From: Streptomyces cyaneus
GTDB lineage: Bacteria > Actinomycetota > Actinomycetes > Streptomycetales > Streptomycetaceae
Length of the DNA: 64,000 nucleotides
Direction: 5' to 3'
Assembly: GCF_004028635.1 (NCBI RefSeq)
Contig: NZ_RQJW01000004.1
Coordinates: 310,001 to 374,000 of the forward strand
In this document: positions 25,861 to 33,582 of the stretch, one piece after another
Layout of the letters: each line of letters opens with the position of its first letter
Numbering within the stretch: position 1 is the stretch's first letter
Translations under genes and position numbers: made by a program
Notes under the pieces: model-generated
What the model was told of the DNA's origin: nothing
Seen by the model: the letters and a program-made list of their open reading frames with translations, nothing else
Databases searched by the model: none

Positions 25861-25908
25861 GTCAGCACTCCGTCAAGGTCACCGGGATCGCCGTCAGCGT
25901 CCCGTCAG
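25861..25908 (+). promoter_or_regulatory. Four-half-site element, SAV_915-lysA promoter
   Basis: GTCAG (25861), GTCAA (25872), GTCAG (25893) and GTCAG (25904) give the same 11-21-11 spacing as the kdp element at 8528. A likely -10, CATAAC, lies at 25937-25942, 33 bp after the last half-site, and the operon's first ATG is at 26023. I infer that the KdpE-type regulator also controls this operon. Confidence 0.65.
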
Positions 25909-26022
25909 GGGACGCCCTGAGGTGGGGGACAGCGGGCATAACGTCGAAGGCGAGCCCCGGTCCGCCTCCCCGCGTCCGGGGCCTCACCCCTCACTCGCTC
26001 CCTGCCTTCCAGGAGACACTCC

Positions 26023-26376
26023 ATGGCAGAACTCCTTCAGGACGACGACCCCGAGCCCTCCGATCCGTTCCCGGCCGGCCCCCTTTACGTCCCGGTCCGG
26101 CCGGGCCCCTCCGGATGTGCGGCCCGGCTCTTCCGCACCCCGCTTGGCGACCGTACGGCCGTCGGATTCACCTCCGAGCGCAGGCTGACCGCCACGCTCG
26201 GCCCGGGCCAGGCGTGGATCCGCCTCGCAGAGCCGGCCCTGAGCGCCCTGACCGCGCCGCTCGGCATCACCACCGTCACGGTGGACCCGCTGTTCTCGGC
26301 ACCGGCGCCCGCGCCTGTCGAGCCCGCCGCTGCCGTGCCCGGGCCGCGGCTCGTCCGAGAGGGGCAGTCACGATGA
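26023..26376 (+). CDS. SAV_915-family protein
   Basis: A 117-residue protein resembling the actinobacterial SAV_915/SseB-like family: PAGPLYVPVRPGPSGCAARLFRTPLGDRTAVGFTS, then RLTATLGPGQAWIRLAEPAL and a strand-rich end. Function unknown. ATG 26023 is close behind AGGAGACACTCC. Its stop overlaps the lysA start (ATGA at 26373-26376), so they are translationally coupled. It is the first gene after the four-half-site element. Confidence 0.82.
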   Translation: MAELLQDDDPEPSDPFPAGPLYVPVRPGPSGCAARLFRTPLGDRTAVGFTSERRLTATLGPGQAWIRLAEPALSALTAPLGITTVTVDPLFSAPAPAPVEPAAAVPGPRLVREGQSR

Positions 26377-27725
26377 CCACGGTTCACGAACCCACCGCCA
26401 GCTCCACGGCCACCGCCACCGCCACGTCCGCCGGACTGTCGGTGTGGCCCGCCTCGACCACCGAGCCCCGGCACGGCGACCTCGCCGTGGGCGGCGTATC
26501 GCTCGCGGAGCTTGCCGACCGCTTCGGCACCCCCGTCTACGTCCTCGACGAGGCCGAGGTCCGCGACCGCTGCCGCACCTACCGGGACGCCTTCCCCGAC
26601 GCCGAAGTCCTGTACGCGGCCAAGGCGTTCCTGTGCCGGGCCATGGCCCACTGGGTCGACGAGGAGGGCCTCGGCCTGGACGTCTGCTCGGCCGGTGAAC
26701 TGGAACTCGCCGTCACCACCGGCTTCCCGCCGGAGCGGATCACGCTGCACGGCAACGCCAAGTCCCCTCACGACCTGGACACCGCCCTGCGCCTGGGCGT
26801 CGGCCGCATCGTCATCGACAGCCCCTCGGAGATCGCCCGGCTGGCCGCGGCGGTCGGACCCGGCGGCCACCAGAAGGTGATGGTCCGGGTGGTGCCGGGC
26901 ATCAGCGCCGGCGGCCACGAGAAGATCCGCACCGGTACCGACGACCAGAAGTTCGGCCTCTCCATCACCGACGGCTACGCCCAGCACGCCATCGCCCGCA
27001 TACTCGACCAGCCGCAGCTCGAACTCACCGGACTGCACTGTCACTTGGGTTCGCAAATCACCAGCGTCAAACCGTATCTGGCGGCCGTACGGCGGGTCGT
27101 GGGCCTGATGGCCCGCCTGCACGAACAGCACGGCCTGCTCCTGCCCGAGCTCGACCTCGGCGGCGGCCACGGCATCGCCTACCGCCCCGGTGAGCCCGCC
27201 CTGGACCTGACGTCACTGGCCCGCAAGGTCCGTGCCGAACTCGCCGACGCCTGCGCCACGTCCGGACTCCCCGTCCCCCGCCTGATCATCGAACCGGGAC
27301 GGGCGATCGTGGGCCCGGCGGGCGTCGCGCTCTACCACGTGCTGTCCGTCAAGCACACCGGCTCGCACACCTACGTCGCCGTGGACGGCGGCATGAGCGA
27401 CAACCCGCGCCCGGCCCTGTACGGCGTCCGGTACGTCCCTCGTCTGATCGGCAGGCACAGCTCCGCGGCCCCGGCCCTGGTGACCGTGGTCGGACGGCAC
27501 TGCGAGGCGGGCGACATCCTGGCCGCCGACATCGAGCTCCCGGCGGACGTACGCCCCGGTGACGTCCTCGCCGTACCCGTGGCCGGGGCCTACCACCTGT
27601 CCATGGCCTCCGGCTACAACCTGGTCGGCCGCCCACCCGTGGCCGCCGTACGCGACGGCATCGCCCGTCTCCTGGTCCGCCGCGAGTCCCTGGAGGACAT
27701 CCGCAGCCGGGACGTCGGCCTGTAG
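26373..27725 (+). CDS. lysA: Diaminopimelate decarboxylase LysA
   Basis: A 450-residue PLP enzyme of fold type III that converts meso-diaminopimelate to lysine. Motifs: YAAKAF with the PLP lysine (Lys84), HGNAKSPHDL, LHCHLGSQI, ELDLGGGHGIAY, EPGRAIVG, active-site Cys377 in GRHCEAGD and the final MASGYN. An N-terminal Thr/Ala-rich extension of ~35 residues precedes the family domain. Streptomyces usually has another lysA near thrA/hom, so this may be an additional copy; its pairing with a SAV_915 gene under a kdp-like element points to a condition-specific role. A terminator follows at 27737. Confidence 0.93.
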   Translation: MTTVHEPTASSTATATATSAGLSVWPASTTEPRHGDLAVGGVSLAELADRFGTPVYVLDEAEVRDRCRTYRDAFPDAEVLYAAKAFLCRAMAHWVDEEGLGLDVCSAGELELAVTTGFPPERITLHGNAKSPHDLDTALRLGVGRIVIDSPSEIARLAAAVGPGGHQKVMVRVVPGISAGGHEKIRTGTDDQKFGLSITDGYAQHAIARILDQPQLELTGLHCHLGSQITSVKPYLAAVRRVVGLMARLHEQHGLLLPELDLGGGHGIAYRPGEPALDLTSLARKVRAELADACATSGLPVPRLIIEPGRAIVGPAGVALYHVLSVKHTGSHTYVAVDGGMSDNPRPALYGVRYVPRLIGRHSSAAPALVTVVGRHCEAGDILAADIELPADVRPGDVLAVPVAGAYHLSMASGYNLVGRPPVAAVRDGIARLLVRRESLEDIRSRDVGL

Positions 27726-27736
27726 CGCGTCGACGT

Positions 27737-27765
27737 GTCGGAGGGGGCGGCAGCCCCCCTCCGAC
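27737..27765 (+). terminator. Terminator after lysA
   Basis: GTCGGAGGGGGC (27737-27748) pairs with GCCCCCCTCCGAC (27753-27765) around a GGCA loop, with a one-base bulge. It starts 12 bp after the lysA stop. There is no U-tract, as usual in this genus. Confidence 0.8.
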
Positions 27766-27880
27766 CGAGGCAGCCGTAGGCGCCACCTGGTCTTCCGCAA
27801 GAAGCGCCGGCTCTGACATCCGCCTTATCGCCGTTTGGCACACTGTGCGGATCCAACGGTCCGGTGAAGGAGAATCCCGC

Positions 27881-28981
27881 ATGTCGATGGTCGGCAGCCT
27901 GCGCAAAGTCGCGAACCTGGCGCGGCGCACCCGCCGTCGCCGCGTGGACCTCAGCCACCCGGCCCGCTCCCCACTCGGCTCGACCGTGGTCAACTGTGTC
28001 GTCTATCACGACGGCGTCCGCCGACCCGGACGGGACTCCGTGGCCGAAGCCGTCCGGCACGCCCGCAAGCACCGGGGCGGCTTCGTCTGGCTGGGCCTGC
28101 ACGAACCGGGCGAGGAGGAGTTCGCCGACGTCGCGGAACTCTTCGGCCTGCACCCGCTCGCTGTCGAGGACGCCGTCCACGCCCACCAGCGCCCCAAGAT
28201 CGAGCAGTACGGCGAGGTGCTGTTCTCCGTCTTCAAGACCGTCACCTACGTCGAACACACCGAGCTGACGGCGACCAGCGAGGTGGTGAACACCGGCGAG
28301 ATCATGGTCTTCACCGGCCCCGACTTCGTCGTCACCGTCCGCCACGGCCGCCACGGTTCCCTCGGCCCCCTGCGCGAGGACCTCGAAGCCCACCCGGAAC
28401 TGCTGGCCAAGGGCCCCTCCGCCGTCCTGCACGCCATCGCCGACCACGTCGTCGACGACTACGTCACCGTCGCCGACGCCGTCCAGAACGACATCGACCA
28501 GGTCGAGACCGACGTCTTCTCCCCGCACAGCCCCCGGAACGCCGACGCCGGCCGCATCTACCAGCTCAAGCGTGAACTCCTGGAGCTGAAGCGGGCCGTG
28601 GTCCCGCTCGCCCGCCCCCTCGACCGGCTCGCCACCGAACCCCGTGCATGCGTCGACAAAGAGATACAGGCGTACTTCCGGGACGTCGCCGACCACCTCA
28701 CCCGCGTCACCGAGCAGATCAACTCCTTCGACGCCCTGCTCGACTCCATCCTCCAGGCCCACCTCGCGCAGGTCACCGTCGCCCAGAACGAGGACATGCG
28801 CAAGATCACCGCGTGGGCCGCGATCATCGCCGTACCCACCATGGTCTGCGGTGTCTACGGCATGAACTTCGACCACATGCCCGAACTCCGCTGGACCTTC
28901 GGCTATCCCCTCGTGCTCAGCGTCATCGCCACCGCCTGCGTCCTCCTCCACCGCAACTTCAAGCGCAACGGCTGGCTGTAA
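27881..28981 (+). CDS. corA: CorA-family Mg2+/Co2+ channel
   Basis: A 366-residue CorA protein, a pentameric channel for Mg2+ or Co2+. A long N-terminal cytoplasmic domain (VNCVVYHDGVRRPG...FVWLGLHEPGEEEF...LHPLAVEDAVHAHQRPK) is followed by the long stalk helix and two C-terminal membrane helices. The pore signature YGMN is at residues 326-329, followed by FDHMPELRW. It starts at ATG 27881, eight bases after AAGGAG. It is a single gene after the lysA terminator. Metal preference is not decided by the sequence. Confidence 0.95.
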   Translation: MSMVGSLRKVANLARRTRRRRVDLSHPARSPLGSTVVNCVVYHDGVRRPGRDSVAEAVRHARKHRGGFVWLGLHEPGEEEFADVAELFGLHPLAVEDAVHAHQRPKIEQYGEVLFSVFKTVTYVEHTELTATSEVVNTGEIMVFTGPDFVVTVRHGRHGSLGPLREDLEAHPELLAKGPSAVLHAIADHVVDDYVTVADAVQNDIDQVETDVFSPHSPRNADAGRIYQLKRELLELKRAVVPLARPLDRLATEPRACVDKEIQAYFRDVADHLTRVTEQINSFDALLDSILQAHLAQVTVAQNEDMRKITAWAAIIAVPTMVCGVYGMNFDHMPELRWTFGYPLVLSVIATACVLLHRNFKRNGWL

Positions 28982-29074
28982 GAGCAGGTTGGTGGGGGGT
29001 GGGGGCGGGGTGACCGCCGCCGTACGTCGAGCACTGTGCGGAGCTTCTGGGAACCGACCTGGTGCGGGACGCGG

Positions 29075-29743
29075 TTACGACTTGGCCCTGACCAGCCCGG
29101 CGTCGTAGGCCATGATCACTGCCTGGATGCGGTCGCGGGCCCCGATCTTGGCGAGGACCCTTCCGACGTGCTTCTTCACCGTGGACTCGGTGAGGACGAA
29201 CCGTTCGGCGATCTCCGTGTTGGTCCAGCCCTGGCCGATGGCGACCAGCACCTCGCGTTCGCGGTCGCTGAGCGTTTGGAGCCGGGGGTCCTGCGGGGCT
29301 GGTGCGTCGGTCGGTGCGAGGACCTGGTGGGCGTAGGCGTCCAGCAGTCGGCGGGTCAGTCGGGGGGCCACGACGGCGTCGCCGGTGGCGACCGCGCGGA
29401 TACCCGCGACGAGTTCCTCGGGGCGGGCGTCCTTGAGCAGGAAGCCGCTGGCTCCGGCGCGCAGACCGTCGTAGGCGTACTCGTCGAGGTCGAAGGTGGT
29501 GACGATGAGCACCCGGGTGCGGCCGCCGGTGGCGATGATGCGGCGGGTGGCCTCGATGCCGTCCATGCCGGGCATGCGGATGTCCATGAGGACGACGTCC
29601 GGGCGGAGTTCAGCGGCCATGCGGACGGCCTCGGCGCCGTGCTCGGCCTCGCCGACGGGCTCCAGGCCGGGCGTGCCTTCAAGGAGCATGCGCACGCCCA
29701 TGCGCTGGAGGGGCTGGTCGTCGGCGATGAGTACGGTGGTCAT
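29075..29743 (-). CDS. NarL/LuxR-type response regulator
   Basis: A 222-residue regulator: receiver with Asp8-Asp9 and phosphoacceptor Asp54 (VVLMDIRMPGMDG), Lys in FLLKDARPEE, and a C-terminal LuxR helix-turn-helix (LSDREREVLVAIGQGWTNTE, then AERFVLTESTVKKHVG). Its ATG overlaps the stop of the histidine kinase (ATGA, 29740-29743), its obvious partner. It is the last gene of a four-gene operon with an ABC exporter, so it probably regulates that transporter. Confidence 0.95.
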   Translation of the reverse strand: MTTVLIADDQPLQRMGVRMLLEGTPGLEPVGEAEHGAEAVRMAAELRPDVVLMDIRMPGMDGIEATRRIIATGGRTRVLIVTTFDLDEYAYDGLRAGASGFLLKDARPEELVAGIRAVATGDAVVAPRLTRRLLDAYAHQVLAPTDAPAPQDPRLQTLSDREREVLVAIGQGWTNTEIAERFVLTESTVKKHVGRVLAKIGARDRIQAVIMAYDAGLVRAKS

Positions 29744-31113
29744 GGCAGGCGGTCTCCTGGTACCGGCGGGGTGGGGGCGGAGGGTACGTCCAGCACGACG
29801 TCCACATGCCAGCCGTGTCCGATCCCCCGTGGTCCGATGTCGACGGCGCCGCCGTACATGGCGGCGCGTTGGCGGATGCCGACCAGGCCGTGCCCGGCGT
29901 TGCCTGAGTCGGTGGGCGATTCCGGCCGCGTTCGTACGGACACCCCGGGCGGTGTTCCGGTGTCGGCGACCCCGATCCGCACCTTGCCGGCATCGACCGC
30001 CACGGTGACGTCGGCCGTGGAGCCTGGACCCGCGTGCTTGAGCGTGTTGGTCAGCGCTTCCTGCACGATGCGATAGACGGTGAGCTGCACGCCGCTGCCC
30101 AATGAGTCGAGGTCGCCGACGGTCCGGTAGGTCACCGTCAGACCCGCTGCACGTACCCGAGCCAGCAAGGGATCCAGATCGCCGATCCCCGGCTGTGGGC
30201 TGAGCATGCGCACGTCGTCCCGCTCCTCGCGCAGGACGCCCAGCACCCGGCGCAGTTCACTCATGGCCTGGCGGCCGGTGTCGCCGAGGATGCGCAGGGC
30301 CTCGGCGGACTGCTCGTTCCTGTTGGCGGCGAGGGTCGCGGCGCCGTCGGCCACACTGACCATGACGGAAAGATTGTGGCCGACGATGTCGTGCATCTCG
30401 CGCGCCACCCGGGAGCGTTCGGCGGCGGCGGTGAGTTGTACGCGCTGGTCGCGCTCGATCTCCAGGCGTCTGGCACGGTCCTCCAGCGCCGCCAGATACA
30501 TCCGGCGGATACGCAGGGTCAGACCGACGGCCATGGCCGCCGTCGCCGTCCCCAGCAGGAAGAAGAGGCCACGCAGCGGATTACCGACATCCACCAGGAC
30601 GCAGACCGCCACGGTCATTTCGACGACGGTGACCGCGGCGGCCCAGCCCAGCACCCGCAACGAACCGTGCAGAGCCAGCGAGTACAGGGCGATCAGCGTG
30701 CTCACCCCGGCCTGCTGCCACACGCCGAACGACCACTGCACGAGGGACACGAGAGCGATCACGAAGAACGCGACGGCCGGGGCCCGGCGACGCCACCACA
30801 GCGGCACGATGAGTGCCGCGGCGAAGAGGAACAAGACGCCGGACGGCAGCTGATCGCGGCGGACCGCTTCCCCGAAGGGACCGTGGCTGGTGTCGGAGAG
30901 CAGGTCGGGCAGGCTGATGAGGGCGACGATCAGCACCACCGCGGTGTCGAGCAGCCACGGATGCCTGCGGTCCAGCCGCTGCCGGTCCCGCTGGCCGCGC
31001 CACATACGGCCCAGGACGGGATGCGCCCAGTCGGCGTCGAACCCGGGGGACGGCGACGCCCCCTGGGCGGTGTCCGCGGCGGCTGCCGCGCGTTCCGCGC
31101 TCATGGACACCAT
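29740..31113 (-). CDS. NarL-type sensor histidine kinase
   Basis: About 457 residues. Six or so hydrophobic helices lie between residues ~55 and 190, followed by a coiled region and the HisKA_3 dimerisation helix with phosphoacceptor EMHDIVGHNLSVMVS (His241 from ATG 31113). The HATPase domain has TNTLKHAGPGS, VGVADTGTPPG-like and GHGLVGIRQR. No extracytoplasmic sensor domain is seen, so the signal is sensed in the membrane. The start is uncertain between ATG 31113 and ATG 31104. It overlaps the response regulator and follows the permease by 16 bp. Confidence 0.93.
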   Translation of the reverse strand: MVSMSAERAAAAADTAQGASPSPGFDADWAHPVLGRMWRGQRDRQRLDRRHPWLLDTAVVLIVALISLPDLLSDTSHGPFGEAVRRDQLPSGVLFLFAAALIVPLWWRRRAPAVAFFVIALVSLVQWSFGVWQQAGVSTLIALYSLALHGSLRVLGWAAAVTVVEMTVAVCVLVDVGNPLRGLFFLLGTATAAMAVGLTLRIRRMYLAALEDRARRLEIERDQRVQLTAAAERSRVAREMHDIVGHNLSVMVSVADGAATLAANRNEQSAEALRILGDTGRQAMSELRRVLGVLREERDDVRMLSPQPGIGDLDPLLARVRAAGLTVTYRTVGDLDSLGSGVQLTVYRIVQEALTNTLKHAGPGSTADVTVAVDAGKVRIGVADTGTPPGVSVRTRPESPTDSGNAGHGLVGIRQRAAMYGGAVDIGPRGIGHGWHVDVVLDVPSAPTPPVPGDRLP

Positions 31114-31129
31114 TGTCCTCAAGCCCTGG

Positions 31130-31975
31130 TCAGGCGTCGGTCTTGACGAGTCGGAAGGCGGCCCCGGCGAGTGTCAGCGCCACCCAGCCGGCGAAGACCG
31201 CGAGACCCACTCCGGGCGAGAGAGCGTCCGAGGACTCGTGGAGGGCGTAGACGGCCGACCCCGCGTTGCTCGGGAAGTAGGGGCTGAGCGTGTCGTACCA
31301 CGAGTCCGGCAGCAGCGAGGCCAGGCCGGGAAGGATGAGCAGGACGCCGACCAGGGCCGCGATCGCCCCGGCGGAGGAGCGGATCAGTGCGCCCAGGGCC
31401 ACGCCGAAGACGGCGACCAGGGCGAGGTAGACGCCGGCTCCGGCCAGGCTGCGCAGCACGCCGTCGTCGGACAGGGCCAGTGAGATCTTCTCGCCGTCCA
31501 GTCCCGGTGTCCCCAGCTGGAAGGCGGCCAGTGCGCCGATGGTGGTGAGGACCAGGGCGATGGGTCCGATCACGGCGGCCTTGGACCACAGGACGGGCAG
31601 CCGTCGAGGTACGGCGGTGAGGGTGGAGCGGATCATGCCGGTGGTGTACTCGCCCGCGGAAGCCAGCACCCCGAGGACGCCGATGGCCAGGGACGCGAAG
31701 GTCACGCCGGTCAGGGCCAGACTGACCGCGTCGCTGTCGCCGCCGGAGCCGCCAGGGCCGGGCGGCCCGCCGGTCGCGACGGCGTCGGGACTGTAGGTGT
31801 AGGCCGCCACCGCCCCGAAGAGGACCAGCAGGAACACGGCGACGCCGAGGGTGATCCAACTGGAGCGCAGAGACCAGAACTTGGCCCACTCCGAACGCAG
31901 CACCCGAAGGCCGGTCACCTTGTACTTCGTGGTGCGGGCGGAGGAGGGGGCGGGGGCGAGGCTGGTGACGGTCAT
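31130..31975 (-). CDS. ABC-2 type transporter permease
   Basis: A 281-residue permease with about six helices, starting at ATG 31975 and overlapping the ATPase stop by one base. The N-terminal RSEWAKFWSLRSSWITLGVAVFL, a large Gly/Asp-rich external loop (GGPPGPGGSGGDSD) and AGEYTTGMIRSTLTAVPRR are typical of the bacitracin/lantibiotic-immunity-like ABC-2 permeases of actinomycetes. It works with the ATPase just upstream; substrate unknown. Confidence 0.92.
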   Translation of the reverse strand: MTVTSLAPAPSSARTTKYKVTGLRVLRSEWAKFWSLRSSWITLGVAVFLLVLFGAVAAYTYSPDAVATGGPPGPGGSGGDSDAVSLALTGVTFASLAIGVLGVLASAGEYTTGMIRSTLTAVPRRLPVLWSKAAVIGPIALVLTTIGALAAFQLGTPGLDGEKISLALSDDGVLRSLAGAGVYLALVAVFGVALGALIRSSAGAIAALVGVLLILPGLASLLPDSWYDTLSPYFPSNAGSAVYALHESSDALSPGVGLAVFAGWVALTLAGAAFRLVKTDA

Positions 31976-32904
31976 CAGGCGGCCTTTCGCTCGGTGTCGG
32001 CGGGAGCGCTCTGGTACTCGACGACATCGCGGGTGAGTTCCATGAACGCCGTCTCCAGCGAGACGGCCTGCGGGGTGAGTTCGTACAGCGCCACACCGTG
32101 CTGGGCGGCGATCGCCCCGATCTCGCGGGTGTCGCGCCCGGAGACGAGAAGTTCCTCGGCGGAGGTGGAGCTGATCGTGACGTCCGGTCCGGCCAGCAGC
32201 GAACGCAGCCTCATGGCCTCGGCGGTGGCGACCTTCACGCCCCCGCCACCGGCCTCCCGGGTGAAGTCGTCGACCGTGGTGTCCGCCAGCAGCCGGCCAC
32301 GCCCGATGATCACCAGGTGGTCGGCGATCAGCGCGGTCTCGCTCATCAGGTGCGAGGAGAGCATCACGGCCCGGCCTTCGTCGGCCAGCGAGCGCAGCAG
32401 GTTGCGTACCCACAACACGCCCTCGGGGTCGAGGCCGTTGACCGGTTCGTCGAGCATGACGATCGCCGGGTCGCCGAGGAGGGCCGAGGCGATGCCGAGC
32501 CGCTGGCCCATGCCGAGGGAGAAAGCGCCGACCCGCTTGCCCGCCACGCTGCTCAGCCCGGCCAACTCGATGACCTCATCGACCCGGCGCCGCGGAATGC
32601 CATGGGTGTACGCGAGTGCCATCAGGTGGTTGAACGCACTGCGGCCGGGGTGGACGGACTTGGCCTCCAGCAGGGTGCCGATCTCGTGCAACGGCGCGGC
32701 GTGCTGGGCGTAGGACCGGCCGCCGACAGTGACCGAGCCCCTGGTGGGGGAGTCCAGGCCGACGATCATGCGCATCGTCGTGGACTTGCCCGCGCCGTTG
32801 GGGCCGAGGAAGCCGGTCACCTCACCGGGCTTGACGGTGAAGCTCAGGTTGTCGACGACCGTCTTGTCGCCGTACCGCTTCGTCAGCTCACGCGCTTCGA
32901 TCAT
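31975..32904 (-). CDS. ABC transporter ATPase
   Basis: A 309-residue ATPase: Walker A GPNGAGKST (Lys40), Walker B AIVMLDEPVNGLDP, H-loop VMLSSHLMSE and a family C-terminal region. The signature reads FSLGMGQRLGIA rather than LSGGQ, a common variant in this subfamily. It is the first gene of the operon ATPase-permease-kinase-regulator. The arrangement resembles BcrAB-type peptide-antibiotic efflux modules linked to two-component systems. An upstream palindrome at 33030-33045 may be an operator. Confidence 0.94.
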   Translation of the reverse strand: MIEARELTKRYGDKTVVDNLSFTVKPGEVTGFLGPNGAGKSTTMRMIVGLDSPTRGSVTVGGRSYAQHAAPLHEIGTLLEAKSVHPGRSAFNHLMALAYTHGIPRRRVDEVIELAGLSSVAGKRVGAFSLGMGQRLGIASALLGDPAIVMLDEPVNGLDPEGVLWVRNLLRSLADEGRAVMLSSHLMSETALIADHLVIIGRGRLLADTTVDDFTREAGGGGVKVATAEAMRLRSLLAGPDVTISSTSAEELLVSGRDTREIGAIAAQHGVALYELTPQAVSLETAFMELTRDVVEYQSAPADTERKAA

Positions 32905-33029
32905 GGGAGTGGGCCTTCCTGCCTCGAACCTCGAACCCGTCCGCGGGTTGCGACGTGGTGTCTGCTTTCGAAGCTACGAGCCCCGCAGGTCAGGACTTTG
33001 GGACTGCGGGGGAATCTTCGGTGGCCCAC

Positions 33030-33045
33030 TGGTACCGCGGTACCA
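33030..33045. promoter_or_regulatory. 16-bp perfect palindrome, candidate operator
   Basis: TGGTACCGCGGTACCA is a perfect dyad about 125 bp upstream of the ABC ATPase start. The region between holds no gene. It could bind the NarL-type regulator or another dimeric factor. The assignment is inference from position. Confidence 0.4.
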
Positions 33046-33204
33046 CTCGCGGGTCTTGATCCAGGACCGACGTGACAAATCGCCGAGGTGGCTTGCGTGT
33101 GCCTGTGGGTCGCATCGCCGGTTGCCGGCCGGGCCGGCCCTCCCTGTCCGGGGCTGTGGTGCTTCGTGCGTCGAAGGGATTTGGGATCAAACTGGTCCGG
33201 CCCA

Positions 33205-33259
33205 TTGACGTGCTCTCGACGGAATCCTATCTTCTGGTCGAACTTGCGAACAGTGTTCG
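33205..33259 (+). promoter_or_regulatory. Consensus promoter with CGAAC operator
   Basis: TTGACG (33205-33210) and TATCTT (33228-33233) are separated by exactly 17 bp, a good housekeeping sigma promoter. CGAAC-AGT-GTTCG (33247-33259) overlaps the expected transcript start region, and a further CTCGAAC follows at 33265-33271. CGAAC dyads of this sort often bind LacI-type sugar regulators in front of Streptomyces polysaccharide-degrading genes. It precedes the truncated secreted gene at 33295 and may now also serve the GH43-like gene. Confidence 0.6.
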
Positions 33260-33294
33260 ATTTCTCGAACCATGGCCGTCAAAGGAGACAGCCC

Positions 33295-33441
33295 GTGTTC
33301 CGCACCCGCGACCGGCTCACTCCTGGGACAGCTCTGCCGGCCCTCTTCGCCGCTTTCGCCGCCTTCGTCGCCCGGCCCGCCACTGCGGAGTCTCCGGCCG
33401 CTGCCACGCTCAGGCGGAAACCGCGGCTCCTTAGCCATTGA
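33295..33441 (+). pseudogene. Signal-peptide stub of a lost secreted protein
   Basis: GTG 33295 follows AAAGGAGA and starts MFRTRDRLTPGTALPALFAA followed by FAAFVARPATA, a standard Sec signal peptide. The frame ends after 48 residues with no mature domain. It has a strong promoter and sugar-type operator just upstream. The body of the enzyme appears deleted, leaving the stub 142 bp before the GH43-like gene. Confidence 0.5.
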
Positions 33442-33582
33442 CCGGCAGATCGCGACGTTCCGCGTCGCACGGAGCAGGCTGCAAGTCCCGTCCCACCACG
33501 GGCACGGAGACCGGGCTCCGCGCTCCTCCCTCGACTCCACTTTCACCCGATCGTGGCACCCGCAGAAAGACAGGAGACACAC

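Noticed and set aside
25861..25908. Classical PHO box (PhoP) reading of the GTCAA elements
   Set aside because: PHO boxes are GTTCACC-type 11-bp units; here the units are GTCAA/GTCAG with a 21-bp gap and the first target is kdp. PhoP remains a weaker alternative.
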